The position numbers and the translations under genes were made by a program. DNA of 64,000 nt from Janthinobacterium rivuli (lineage in GTDB: Bacteria; Pseudomonadota; Gammaproteobacteria; Burkholderiales; Burkholderiaceae_D): contig NZ_WFLJ01000001.1 of NCBI RefSeq assembly GCF_009208735.1, forward strand, positions 1-64,000. Reading direction: 5' to 3'. Each line of letters opens with the position of its first letter. Position 1 is the stretch's first letter. The notes below the pieces were generated by a model. That model saw nothing but the letters and a program-made list of their open reading frames with translations. It searched no databases and was not told where the DNA came from. Positions 45,700-54,256 of the stretch are shown one piece after another.

Positions 45700-46005
45700 T
45701 TACAATATTTTCTCGTCATAGTGATACTGGGCAACAATTGGCCCCGCCTTGAACAGCGCTTCCTTCATGGCCGTATCCAGGCGCGCATCGCGGCGGCGCA
45801 TCCATTCGAGCAGCATGGCCGCTTCCTTGCGGCTGGTGTCGCCCGCATGCGCGAGCACGCGGCGCAGTTCCGGGTCCGTGCACGCCTCGAAGCGCTGGCT
45901 GTTCAAGTCCAGCGCCTGCAGCGCGGCGATGGTGGCGCCGATGGCGCGGTGCATATCGAGCGCGGTGGCCGGCAGGCCCGCTTCTTCCAGTGGGACGGTG
46001 GTCAT
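45700..46005 (-). CDS. Degenerate encapsulated-ferritin-like protein
   Basis: The 101-residue helical protein aligns, as I recall the sequences, with the encapsulin cargo ferritin EncFtn of Rhodospirillum rubrum: MHRAI, LDLNSQRFEACTDPELRRVLAH and AAMLLEWMRRRDA. The EncFtn ferroxidase residues E32, E62 and H65 correspond here to A28, S58 and E61, so iron oxidation is unlikely. No C-terminal encapsulation signal is obvious and no encapsulin shell gene is in view. AAGGA lies 6 nt before ATG 46005. It may be a structural or regulatory paralogue, and is divergent from yqhD. Confidence 0.7.
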   Translation of the reverse strand: MTTVPLEEAGLPATALDMHRAIGATIAALQALDLNSQRFEACTDPELRRVLAHAGDTSRKEAAMLLEWMRRRDARLDTAMKEALFKAGPIVAQYHYDEKIL

Positions 46006-46147
46006 GCGCATTCCTTTTCGCGTGGTGGTGACATCGGCTGCATTCTCCACCGCGCAGGCGAAAAGCTCAAGCGTTCACGACACGTTTCCACCTGTTCGGC
46101 CATAATCATGGCTCAGCAGCAGCCTAAACCTCAGCGGCAGGAGCCCC

Positions 46148-47305
46148 ATGTTCAATTTCGACTTTTACAATCCGACGCAAATCCTCTTCGGCCAGGGCCA
46201 GATCGCCGCCATCGCCAGCCTGATCCCGCCGCAGGCCAGAGTGCTCATGACGTATGGCGGCGGCAGCATCAAACAGAACGGCGTCTACGATGAAGTCAAG
46301 GCGGCGCTGGCCGGCCATACGGTGCTCGAATTTGCCGGCATCGAACCCAATCCCAGCTATGAAACCCTGATGCAGGCCGTGGCCCTTGTGAAAAGCGAGC
46401 GCATCGATTTCCTGCTGGCCGTCGGCGGCGGTTCCGTGGTCGACGGCACCAAGTTCATCGCCGCGGCCGCCCTGCATGAGGGCGAGGCGTGGGACATCCT
46501 GGCGAAAGGCGGCAAGATCGTCGAGGCCGCCCTGCCCTTCGGCACGGTCCTGACCTTGCCGGCCACGGGTTCCGAAATGAATGGCTCGGCCGTGATCACG
46601 CGCAAGGCCACGCAGGAAAAGCGCTCGTTCATGAGCCGCAAGGTCTATCCGAAATTCTCCGTACTGGATCCGTCGAAGACGTTCACATTGCCGCTGCGCC
46701 AGGTGGGCAATGGCGTCGTCGATGCATTCGCGCACGTCATGGAACAGTATTTGACCTACCCCGTCAACGCGTCCGTACAAGACCGCTTCGCCGAAGGCAT
46801 CCTGCTGACCCTGATCGAGGAAGGCCCGAAGGCCCTGTCGCATCCGGACGACTACGACGTGCGCGCCAACGTGATGTGGAGCGCCACCCTGGCCTTGAAC
46901 GGCCTGATCGGCGTGGGCGTGCCGCAGGACTGGTCCACGCACGCCATCGGCCACGAATTGACGGCCTTGTACGAGCTCGACCATGCGCAAACCCTGGCCA
47001 TCATCCTGCCCAGCATGTTGCGCGTGCGCAAACAAGCCAAGCGCGCCAAGCTGCTGCAATACGCGGCCCGCGTGTGGGGCCTCGATGGCGGCGACGAGGA
47101 TGGCCGCATCGAAGCGGCCATCGCGCGCACGGAATTCTTCTTCCGCCACATGGGCGTCAAGACGCGCCTGGCCGACTATGGCCTCAACCACGCCAGCGTG
47201 GACGCCGTCGTGGCCGCGCTGGAAGCGCACGGCATGACGGCGCTGGGCGAACAGCGCGAAGTGACGCCCGCCGTCAGCCGCAAGGTGCTGGAACTCAGCT
47301 TGTAG
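46148..47305 (+). CDS. yqhD: NADPH-dependent aldehyde reductase / iron-type alcohol dehydrogenase YqhD
   Basis: This 385-residue group III alcohol dehydrogenase closely follows E. coli YqhD as I recall it. The NADP-binding TYGGGSIK is near residue 36; LLAVGGGSVVDGTKFIAAA, LPATGSEMN, the metal ligands in GVVDAFAHVMEQ and the HAIGHELTALYELDHAQT-type histidines are all present. YqhD reduces short-chain and lipid-peroxidation aldehydes. It stands alone, divergent from the ferritin-like gene. The pairing of aldehyde detoxification with a ferritin-fold protein is curious but proves nothing. Confidence 0.93.
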   Translation: MFNFDFYNPTQILFGQGQIAAIASLIPPQARVLMTYGGGSIKQNGVYDEVKAALAGHTVLEFAGIEPNPSYETLMQAVALVKSERIDFLLAVGGGSVVDGTKFIAAAALHEGEAWDILAKGGKIVEAALPFGTVLTLPATGSEMNGSAVITRKATQEKRSFMSRKVYPKFSVLDPSKTFTLPLRQVGNGVVDAFAHVMEQYLTYPVNASVQDRFAEGILLTLIEEGPKALSHPDDYDVRANVMWSATLALNGLIGVGVPQDWSTHAIGHELTALYELDHAQTLAIILPSMLRVRKQAKRAKLLQYAARVWGLDGGDEDGRIEAAIARTEFFFRHMGVKTRLADYGLNHASVDAVVAALEAHGMTALGEQREVTPAVSRKVLELSL

Positions 47306-47375
47306 ATTCGCACCACACTGTTGTAAAACGGTCGGCCAGGGGGACAGCCGGCCGTGGTTCATGCTAAGCTGTCGT

Positions 47376-47456
47376 TTCGCTAGGGGTCCTGGAGCAGTCA
47401 TCCGGGTGAGAGATACCCTTCGTACCTGATCTGGATAATGCCAGCGAAGGAAAGCG
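47376..47456 (+). promoter_or_regulatory. TPP riboswitch (THI element)
   Basis: The conserved thi-box parts are present in order: AGGGGTCCT, GGGTGAGAGATACCC, ACCTGATCTGGATAATGCC, then AGCGAAGGAAAGC. It lies about 100 nt upstream of the TonB-dependent receptor start, the usual place for TPP control of transcription or translation. It implies that the receptor is turned down when thiamine pyrophosphate is plentiful. Confidence 0.95.
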
Positions 47457-47554
47457 CAAAGTACCTCCCTCCTTTGATAGCTCCTGCGTTGGCGCCAGCC
47501 GAACAAGCAGCCTGCCGTGCTCGTTACCGAGTCGGCTTGAACCACGAGCAATCT

Positions 47555-49714
47555 ATGTCCACACCGAATTTATCTGCGCATTTTTCCCGTCCTGTATTGA
47601 CCCTGGCCATCCTGCACGCGTTTGCCGCGCCCGCCCTGGCTTCCGACGCATCCGACCCGCAGGCCCAGAGCATGGCCGAAGTCGTCGTCACGGCCAGCAA
47701 GGCGCCGGCCGCCAAGCGCGCCTCCGTCGGCGGCTTCAGTGACGCGCCGCTGCTGCAGACGCCCGCGTCCGTCACCGTCATTTCGCAAAAAGACATGCAG
47801 GATTTACAGATCCGCAACCTCAGCGACGCCGTCAAGCTCGACACCAGCATCAACGACGCCTACAACGCCGTCGGCTATGCGGAACAGTTTTCCATCCGCG
47901 GCTTCAAGCTCGACAACAATTCCAGCTACCGCAAGGATGGCGTGGCCATTCCTGGCGACACGCAAATCCCGCTGGAAAACAAGGAACGCATCGAAGTGCT
48001 GAAGGGCCTGGCAGGCTTGCAGGCAGGCGTGGCCGCGCCCGGCGGCGTGATCGACTTCATCGTCAAGCGCCCCACGGACACCCCGCTGCGCACGGTCACC
48101 GTGGAAACGCGCGAACGGGGCACGCTGTACGGCGCCGTCGACCTGGGCGGCCGCCTGGAAGACACGCGCTTCGGCTACCGGGTCAACGTGGCGGCCGAAC
48201 GCCTGCGCTCCTACATCAAGGGCGCGGACGGCAACCGTAAATTCATTTCCGGCGCCTTCGACTGGCAGATTTCGCCGCAGGCCCTGCTGCAAATCGATGC
48301 CGATTACCAGGACAAGGCGCAGGCGACGGCGCCCGGCTTTCAGCTGCTGAACAATAAAACCTTGCCGACCGGCATCAGCGCCGACGCCATGCTCAACCTG
48401 CAGCCCTGGACGCGCCCCGTGGAAACCGCCACCAGCAATCTCGGCCTGCGCTTCCAGTACGCCTTCAATGACGACTGGCACGCCACCCTGTCGGCCAACC
48501 AGCACTCGTTCAAGCGCGACGACTACACTGCCTTCCCGTATGGCTGCAGCGGACAGGACCTGTACCCCGGCTTCTGCGGCAATGGCGACTACGACGTATA
48601 CGACTACCGTAGCCTGGGCGAGACGAAAAAGCCGCTGAGCGCGCAAGCCATGATCCAGGGCAAGTTCGCCACCGGCGCCCTGCGCCATGAATTCACGGCC
48701 GGCGTCTCGACCTTCCGCCGCAAGGACCGCGCCGGCCTGTACGTGTACGACTGGGTGGGCGTGAGCAACATCTACCAGCCGCAGATCGTCGGCACTTCGC
48801 CCGGCGTCACGGGCCCCGTGCGCCTGGTGCGCAAGGATACGGAAAACGCCGTCTTCGTGCAGGATATCGTCAGCCTGACGCCGAACTGGAAGCTGCATGG
48901 CGGCTTGCGTCATATCAACGTCGATGGCTATCAGTATGTACTGAAGGCCGACACGGAAATCCGCGCCAAGCACAACTTCCTGCTGCCCAACGTGTCGCTC
49001 GTCTACACCCCGCTCGACAATGTCTCCGTGTATGCGGCCTATTCGCAGGGCATGGAACATGGCGGCACGGCCGACCGCAAGGCGCTCAATGCCAACGTGG
49101 AATTGACGCCCAGCCGCTCCAAGCAGATCGAACTGGGCGCGAAGATGGACGTGACGCCGGATTTCATGCTGGCGGCCAGCCTGTTCCAGATCCGCAAGGG
49201 CCTGGAATTCAACCAGTACGTCGACAGCACCGCCTATAACTTCGTGCGCGAAGGCCAGGCCCAGCACCGTGGCCTGGAATTGTCAGCCCAGGGCAAGGCA
49301 TCGTCCAACCTGAGCCTGGGCGCGTCCGTGACGGCCTTGAACAGCCAGCAGTCGGGCACGGGCAATGCCGACCTCGACGGCAAGCGCGTGCCCAACGTGC
49401 CCGCCTTCAAGGCGGCCGTGCATGCGGACTACGCCGTGCAACAGGTGGCGGGCTTAAGCGTGAATGGCAGCTGGGAATATGCGGGCAAGAAAGCGTTTGA
49501 GTACAACAACACGACCTTCGTGCCGTCGTACCACGTCTTCAACCTGGGCGCCGCCTGGGCCACGCGCATCGCCGGCACGCGCGCCGTACTGCGCGCCAGC
49601 ATCAACAACGTGGCCGACAAGTTCTACTGGCGCGACGTGACGCCGGAATCGGACGGCTATCTGTATCCGGGCGCCAGCCGGACCTTCAAGGTGTCGGCGC
49701 AGTTCGACTTTTAA
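47555..49714 (+). CDS. TonB-dependent outer-membrane receptor, predicted thiamine uptake
   Basis: The 719-residue protein has a signal peptide (AILHAFAAPALAS). A TonB-box region (MAEVVVTASK) follows near residue 45, then a plug domain (about 65-170, TPASVTVISQKDM, GFKLDNNSS, ERIEVLKGLAG) and a 22-strand barrel ending in F (AQFDF). The fold resembles siderophore receptors, but the TPP riboswitch upstream predicts thiamine or a precursor as ligand. ATG 47555 is chosen; the longer frame runs into the riboswitch. It converges on the kinase gene, sharing TTAA as both stops. Confidence 0.9.
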   Translation: MSTPNLSAHFSRPVLTLAILHAFAAPALASDASDPQAQSMAEVVVTASKAPAAKRASVGGFSDAPLLQTPASVTVISQKDMQDLQIRNLSDAVKLDTSINDAYNAVGYAEQFSIRGFKLDNNSSYRKDGVAIPGDTQIPLENKERIEVLKGLAGLQAGVAAPGGVIDFIVKRPTDTPLRTVTVETRERGTLYGAVDLGGRLEDTRFGYRVNVAAERLRSYIKGADGNRKFISGAFDWQISPQALLQIDADYQDKAQATAPGFQLLNNKTLPTGISADAMLNLQPWTRPVETATSNLGLRFQYAFNDDWHATLSANQHSFKRDDYTAFPYGCSGQDLYPGFCGNGDYDVYDYRSLGETKKPLSAQAMIQGKFATGALRHEFTAGVSTFRRKDRAGLYVYDWVGVSNIYQPQIVGTSPGVTGPVRLVRKDTENAVFVQDIVSLTPNWKLHGGLRHINVDGYQYVLKADTEIRAKHNFLLPNVSLVYTPLDNVSVYAAYSQGMEHGGTADRKALNANVELTPSRSKQIELGAKMDVTPDFMLAASLFQIRKGLEFNQYVDSTAYNFVREGQAQHRGLELSAQGKASSNLSLGASVTALNSQQSGTGNADLDGKRVPNVPAFKAAVHADYAVQQVAGLSVNGSWEYAGKKAFEYNNTTFVPSYHVFNLGAAWATRIAGTRAVLRASINNVADKFYWRDVTPESDGYLYPGASRTFKVSAQFDF

Positions 49715-50259
49715 TTGAGGGAAATGGCAGGCGCCATAGCAAGCGCCTGCCGCAGCAAAGGCGCCGCCTGTTCCAGGCGCGCCTCGAGGCTGTCGTGCAG
49801 CACGTGGTAGGCGATGCCGCGCGCGTCGAGCTCGTCGAGCAGATAGCGGTAGATCAGCTGGCGCACGGCTTCCGACTCGCGCTGCAAGCCGTCGGCCACC
49901 CACGGGCTGTCGGGCGCCGTCACCAGGGTCACATCGTAACGCGTGGCATCGGCCAGCGCCGCCAGCGGCGCATCGGCGCCGGCGAAATAATGGCGGCTGT
50001 AGACCAGCGTCATCAACGGCGTCGTATCGCAAAACAGATAGTTCCGTGCTTGCGCGACGGCCGCCGCTTCGCGTTCAACTTGCATACGCGCAATACCATA
50101 CTGGTCGGCCGCGACGGGCACCCTGCCCTGCGTCTCGACGAATTCACGCAAGTATTCGGGCACCCACACGCTGCCATGGCGCTCGGCCAGGGCCGCCGCC
50201 AGGGTCGACTTGCCCGACGATTCCGCACCCAGGATCGCCACGCGCACGCAACGCTTCAT
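49711..50259 (-). CDS. P-loop kinase related to the NadR ribosylnicotinamide kinase domain
   Basis: The 182-residue protein begins with a Walker A loop GAESSGKST (residues 11-19), then RHGSVWVPEYLREF, a nucleoside-binding pattern with YLFCDTTPLMT, and an Arg-rich C-terminal lid. This is the AAA_28 / NadR kinase domain alone, without the NMN adenylyltransferase part. It overlaps the PnuC-type gene by one base (TGATG), so the two are coupled. It probably traps the imported vitamin by phosphorylation: nicotinamide riboside by family, but thiamine is plausible here because of the neighbouring TPP-controlled receptor. Confidence 0.8.
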   Translation of the reverse strand: MKRCVRVAILGAESSGKSTLAAALAERHGSVWVPEYLREFVETQGRVPVAADQYGIARMQVEREAAAVAQARNYLFCDTTPLMTLVYSRHYFAGADAPLAALADATRYDVTLVTAPDSPWVADGLQRESEAVRQLIYRYLLDELDARGIAYHVLHDSLEARLEQAAPLLRQALAMAPAISLN

Positions 50260-50870
50260 CACTTGAGGACCATGGCGCTCGGCGCGGCCGGTGCCGACTT
50301 CTTCCACGCCAGCAAGCCGATGACGGCCATCACGACGAAGAAGGCGTACAGCACGGCCGTCAGGGTCAGGCCCTTGTGCACATACAGCCACACGTACAGC
50401 ACGTCGACGACGATCCAGGCGATCCAGTTTTCCAGCTTCTTGCGCGACAGCAGGAACTGGCCCACCAGGCTGCCGGCCGTGAGGAAACCGTCCGCATGCG
50501 GCACGTCCGTGTCCGTCGTCGTCAGCAGCCAGGCGATCAGCAGGAAACCCACCAGCCAGCCAGCGGCGCAGGCCAGCCAGCCGCGGCCATCGAGGCGCGT
50601 GACGGGCAGGGTCTTGCCGCCGCTGGCCGGATGCAGCCACTGATACCAGCCCCAGAACGAGACGCTGATGAACAGCAGTTGCAAGGCCATGTCGCCATAC
50701 AGGCGCGATTCGAAAAACACGAAACCGTAGGCGGCCGAGGAAATGATGGCGAACAGCCACGCCCAGTGATTCTGGCGGATGTTCAGCGCAACGGTTGTCA
50801 GTGCCAGGACAAAGGAAATCAGTTCAAGCGGCGTGGTGGCAAAACCCAGCAGGAGAAGCGTATCGTTCAT
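50259..50870 (-). CDS. PnuC-family vitamin transporter
   Basis: This inner-membrane transporter of 203 residues has about seven helices. The PnuC signature appears in WLFAIISSAAYGFVFFE, LYGDMALQLLFISVSFWGWYQW and the later ENWIAWIVVDVLYVWLY. PnuC proteins import nicotinamide riboside; the PnuT and PnuX branches take thiamine and riboflavin. The kinase that follows and the TPP-controlled TonB receptor that converges on the pair make thiamine or NR the leading candidates. No riboswitch was seen upstream of this gene. Confidence 0.85.
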   Translation of the reverse strand: MNDTLLLLGFATTPLELISFVLALTTVALNIRQNHWAWLFAIISSAAYGFVFFESRLYGDMALQLLFISVSFWGWYQWLHPASGGKTLPVTRLDGRGWLACAAGWLVGFLLIAWLLTTTDTDVPHADGFLTAGSLVGQFLLSRKKLENWIAWIVVDVLYVWLYVHKGLTLTAVLYAFFVVMAVIGLLAWKKSAPAAPSAMVLK

Positions 50871-50935
50871 GGGAATCGTGATGAGGCTGGTGGTGCAGTA
50901 TGCAATACCAGCCATGAATAAGCAAGATTGCCCGC

Positions 50936-51454
50936 TCAGGCCAAGCCCCCCTTGACGGCGCGCGCCAGTGAACGTCGCACGATCAGCTTGTGGAAGGGCC
51001 GGATCAGCAGGATATAGGCGCGCCCCACCCAGTTATGGCAATGCACGACGCTGGACATGGTGATGCTGCCATGGGGCCCCGCATCGCGGTTGCGCAGCAC
51101 CGACAGGCGGAAATCGAGGTGGCTGTCATCCTCGCCCACGATGATCTCGTCGTCGCTGACGGCATAGATGCGGAAGATGCCGATGCGTTTGCCTGGTTTG
51201 GCTTCCATCTGCCTGGCCGTCTGGATGCCGAAGCGCGCCACGATGGCGTCGCGCAGCACCATCAGCTTGCGCGCCCAGCCCGGCTGGCTGCCCAGCAGCA
51301 CGCGCGCCAGGCTGTGCATGTCCATCTGGCGCGCCTGCGCGGTGGGCAAGTCGACGGCATACGCATCGGCCAGGTTGCTGCCCGGGTACAGGGGGGCGAT
51401 GCTGGCGCCCGGCGGCAAGGCCACGGCGCGTACCACGTTGTTCATCTCTTGCAT
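50936..51454 (-). CDS. DUF2867 family protein
   Basis: The 172-residue protein has no signal peptide or membrane helix. The DUF2867 pattern is seen as YPGSNLADAYAVDL, then a core with KRIGIFRIYAVSDDEIIVGEDDSHLDFRLSVL and the end NWVGRAYILLIRPFHKLIVRRSL. GGAG lies 6 nt before ATG 51454. The function of the family is unknown. It is divergent from a TetR regulator, with two direct repeats that look like operators in between, so it is probably its target. Confidence 0.82.
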   Translation of the reverse strand: MQEMNNVVRAVALPPGASIAPLYPGSNLADAYAVDLPTAQARQMDMHSLARVLLGSQPGWARKLMVLRDAIVARFGIQTARQMEAKPGKRIGIFRIYAVSDDEIIVGEDDSHLDFRLSVLRNRDAGPHGSITMSSVVHCHNWVGRAYILLIRPFHKLIVRRSLARAVKGGLA

Positions 51455-51466
51455 GCGATCTCCATG

Positions 51467-51517
51467 TGTTCAGTGATAACATGGCCATCATACACGACAA
51501 TGTGAACAGCGATAACA
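51467..51517 (+). promoter_or_regulatory. Two direct repeats, candidate TetR-family operators
   Basis: TGTTCAGTGATAACA (51467-51481) and TGAACAGCGATAACA (51503-51517) repeat 36 bp apart and each shows partial symmetry. They fill the 67-bp region between the divergent DUF2867 and TetR genes. They would let the TetR protein control both promoters. Confidence 0.55.
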
Positions 51518-51521
51518 TAGA

Positions 51522-52169
51522 ATGACGACAACGAGTACCTATCATCACGGCAACTTGCGCGACACCCTGGTCGCCGCCGCCATCGCGCAACTGGCGCAGC
51601 AAAGCGACGCCGCCCTCTCGCTGCGCGAACTGGCGCGCACGGTGGGCGTGTCGATCGCCGCCGTGTACCGCCACTTCCCCAGCAAGGAAGCCTTGCTGGC
51701 CGACGTGGCGGCGGCCGGTTTCGCCAGCCTGATCGCCAAATGGGAAACGGAACTGCCGCCGCCGGGCAGCCTGCCCGCCGAACAGCGTTTTCAGCTGCTG
51801 GGCCAGCAATACATCGAATTCGCCCTGGCCGCGCCGGCCCACTACCGGCTGATGTTCGAACACCAGGACGTGCGCCAGTTCCCCGCCCTGCAGGAAGCGG
51901 CGCAGGCATGCTTCCAGTACGTGCTGCAAACGGCCGGCGCGGCCGTGCGCGAAGCGGGCCTCGATGCGCGCTGGGACAAGGCCGCCGCCAGCGCCGGCTG
52001 GTCGCTGGGCCACGGCTACGTGATGCTGCTGCTGAGCGGCCGCCTGGCCATGACGGACGGTGGCGATGACCTGTCGCCCGCCATGGTGCCGCGCTTTTTC
52101 CAGTTGCCGGCGGAGACATTGCGGCAGGCTGCCTTGCCAGGCGGGACAACCGCAATACGGCCACATTGA
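51522..52169 (+). CDS. TetR-family transcriptional regulator
   Basis: This 215-residue repressor-type protein has an N-terminal helix-turn-helix (about residues 12-60, YHHGNLRDTLVAAAI, SLRELARTVGVSIAAVYRHF) and a C-terminal ligand domain of the WHG type (from about 80 to 190, with YRLMFEH and WSLGHGYVMLLL). It begins about four bases after the second direct repeat. Autoregulation and control of the divergent DUF2867 gene are likely. The inducer is unknown. Confidence 0.9.
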   Translation: MTTTSTYHHGNLRDTLVAAAIAQLAQQSDAALSLRELARTVGVSIAAVYRHFPSKEALLADVAAAGFASLIAKWETELPPPGSLPAEQRFQLLGQQYIEFALAAPAHYRLMFEHQDVRQFPALQEAAQACFQYVLQTAGAAVREAGLDARWDKAAASAGWSLGHGYVMLLLSGRLAMTDGGDDLSPAMVPRFFQLPAETLRQAALPGGTTAIRPH

Positions 52170-52210
52170 ACTGGTTTTCGGCAGGCGCCACCTTCAGGAA
52201 CGGATGATTC

Positions 52211-52702
52211 ATGGACAATATATCGATGGACACGCTCTCCGTGATCGCCAGGCAGTGCATCGCGGTCACGTGCCTGCAACGCTTCTGCCAGCAGCATGTC
52301 CTTCAGCATCCGGCGCTGGACGCGTTCGCCGGCCACGTGTGGAAAGTGGCGCAGGTCGCGCCCGGGGATTTTGCGGCTTGGGAACGCGGCTTTGCATCCC
52401 TGGCTGTCACGGGCATGGGCGATCCCTGGCCGGACGACCTGCGCATGGCCATACCGCAGCAACTGCTTGGCGAACTGGAGCAACTAGTACAGCATGTGCT
52501 GGAAACGAGCGCCTGCACCTGGCATGGCGACGACCTTGCGGCAAGCGGGCGGCAGCTGGAAGCCGTCCTGGCCATCTGTGCCCGGCATGGCGTGGCGGTG
52601 CCGCCGCTTGAGCACTATGTGCAGCACGATGCGGCGCTGCCCGGCGGCTGGGGACCCGTGCTGACGGACGGGGAAGTCAGGCGCTGGCAAGCCCTGACAT
52701 AG
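52211..52702 (+). CDS. Hypothetical protein
   Basis: This 163-residue mostly helical cytosolic protein has three cysteines (RQCIAVTCLQRFC) near the N-terminus and the closing motif LPGGWGPVLTDGEVRRWQAL. An alternative start lies at ATG 52226. I do not recognise a family. It is on the TetR strand, 41 nt downstream, and might be co-transcribed. Its position next to possible immunity genes suggests but does not prove a link with polymorphic toxins. Confidence 0.6.
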   Translation: MDNISMDTLSVIARQCIAVTCLQRFCQQHVLQHPALDAFAGHVWKVAQVAPGDFAAWERGFASLAVTGMGDPWPDDLRMAIPQQLLGELEQLVQHVLETSACTWHGDDLAASGRQLEAVLAICARHGVAVPPLEHYVQHDAALPGGWGPVLTDGEVRRWQALT

Positions 52703-52729
52703 CCGGCGGCCGGCAAGGACGGCGGACGG

Positions 52730-53263
52730 TCACGCCGGCAGGCCCTGGCGCACCTGCTCGAGCAGCCGCTCCTCTTCTTCCGTATCGGCATCGACTTGCG
52801 TGACCACGGTCCAGAAACGCGCGCACGTCCTGATCTGCTCGAAAGCATGGGACGTTTCCAGCCGCACCATGGTTTTCCTCAGGCTGTGCAGATAGCCTGC
52901 CTCGACGGCGTCGAGCAGCTCGTCATCGGCGGCATCGATCAGCTCACTCAGCGCGCCTTCGATCCTGGCGTAGCCCTCCTCCCACAGCTGACCGATTTCC
53001 GGCACGTCGACTTCGATGCACTCGTTCGACCAGTCCGGAGGATAGTCATCGCGCTCCCGGTTGGCGGGATCGGTGTCAAGGCTCAACGAAAGGGAGGGAA
53101 ACGAAACGGCGTTGAAGGCAAAGGCGGAGAATGCCTGATCCTTGAAGGCGGACGCGCCCAGCACCGCCAGCGATGCGCTGGCCAGCTTGAACAAGGTTGC
53201 TTCGACGTCGTAGGCCGTTTCAAACGTTTGCCAATCAAGTGGTGGAGCGGGAGTCGGGGGCAT
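52730..53263 (-). CDS. Hypothetical acidic protein, DUF4303-like immunity candidate
   Basis: This 177-residue acidic cytosolic protein has the features DWQTFETAYD, then FSAFAFNAVSFPSLSLSLDT, DDYPPDWSNECIE and a long helical C-terminal half ending TEEEERLLEQ. The F-F...L-T...PPDW pattern recalls DUF4303-type immunity proteins, a tentative likeness only. ATG 53263 is chosen; an in-frame TTG five codons earlier lacks a ribosome site. No toxin gene is adjacent. The 104 nt upstream contain homopolymer runs and no gene. Confidence 0.6.
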   Translation of the reverse strand: MPPTPAPPLDWQTFETAYDVEATLFKLASASLAVLGASAFKDQAFSAFAFNAVSFPSLSLSLDTDPANRERDDYPPDWSNECIEVDVPEIGQLWEEGYARIEGALSELIDAADDELLDAVEAGYLHSLRKTMVRLETSHAFEQIRTCARFWTVVTQVDADTEEEERLLEQVRQGLPA

Positions 53264-53367
53264 CGGTTGTCCGGTCAAAAAAAAGGGGGGAATGGTAAAG
53301 GCAATTATACGTGGCGCGTCCAGCGCGGCAGCATGCGTAACGTGTGCGCACGGGCGCCAGGGACGCC

Positions 53368-54120
53368 TTATCTCGCTGGCAGGCTGACGCTGAACGACTT
53401 GCTGTACTTGCTCATGATCTGCCTGATCTCGCCGCTGGCCGAGAGTTTCTTGAGCGCCTCTTTGAGTGCCCGCGTCGTTTCCGGCTGTGCTGTTTTCTTG
53501 GAAACAAACAAAATGAAATCGTTACTGCCCAGCACAAGCGGCACGCCAATCTCTTCCGGTTTCACGCCGGCCATGTACGCGCCGTAAAACAGGCCCAGGC
53601 TGGAGCCTATCCCCGCGTCCAGTCGTCGCTTGGCCAACATTTTTGCCATGGTGACGTAATCATTGACGGGATACTTCTGGATCGCATTGTCGGTGTCGAA
53701 TTGCTCCACATATTTGCTGGTGCGTACCACGCCGACGGTCTTGCCGTGCAATTCGCTCAGCTTGCTGTAATTCTTGCCGGATGGGCCCACGACGATGATA
53801 GGCATTGACACGACCACGTCCACCGGCACGGCACCGCGCGTCATCTGATCGTTGCCGAAGCGTATGGTCACGTCGGCGATCCCGTTTTCAATATCGGCGG
53901 CGGTTCTGGGATAAGGGACAAGGGAGTTGGTGTAGCGCAAGCCGGCGACTTCCGCGATGCGGTTGCCGATTTCGTACATCATGCCCGTGGGCTGGCCGTC
54001 GCTGCCGATGAATCCCCATGGCGCACCGAGTATGGTCGCAATCCTGAGCGGTTCGCCGAGCGCCTGGCCCGCCAGCACCAGCAAGGTAGCGAGAATGGCA
54101 AACAGCCTGACAACTTTCAT
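53368..54120 (-). CDS. Periplasmic solute-binding protein family 3
   Basis: This 250-residue exported protein has a signal peptide to about residue 22 (LLVLAGQALG). The SBP_bac_3 fold follows, with PWGFIGSDGQPTGMMYEI, GIADVTIRF and GKTVGVVRTSKY. Such proteins bind amino acids or act as sensors. No permease or ATPase gene is nearby, so it may be an orphan receptor or a remnant. The start at 54120 (MKVVRLF) is preferred to ATG 54126 and longer frames. The 136 nt upstream (54121-54256) show no gene. Confidence 0.8.
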   Translation of the reverse strand: MKVVRLFAILATLLVLAGQALGEPLRIATILGAPWGFIGSDGQPTGMMYEIGNRIAEVAGLRYTNSLVPYPRTAADIENGIADVTIRFGNDQMTRGAVPVDVVVSMPIIVVGPSGKNYSKLSELHGKTVGVVRTSKYVEQFDTDNAIQKYPVNDYVTMAKMLAKRRLDAGIGSSLGLFYGAYMAGVKPEEIGVPLVLGSNDFILFVSKKTAQPETTRALKEALKKLSASGEIRQIMSKYSKSFSVSLPAR

Positions 54121-54256
54121 TTCCATCACTTTTTTAGAGGCGTGAAGTCCATGGATCCCATGCATAGTGTATGCCCGATTGGCCTGGATGCACTACATGA
54201 CGATCAATTTTCCATCAGCTTTGTGCTGCTGGAAGGGCCGCGCCTGGTGCGCCGCC

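Noticed and set aside
50871-50935. Second TPP or NAD riboswitch upstream of the PnuC-type gene
   Set aside because: The 65-bp gap contains none of the conserved thi-box or NAD-riboswitch sequence blocks.
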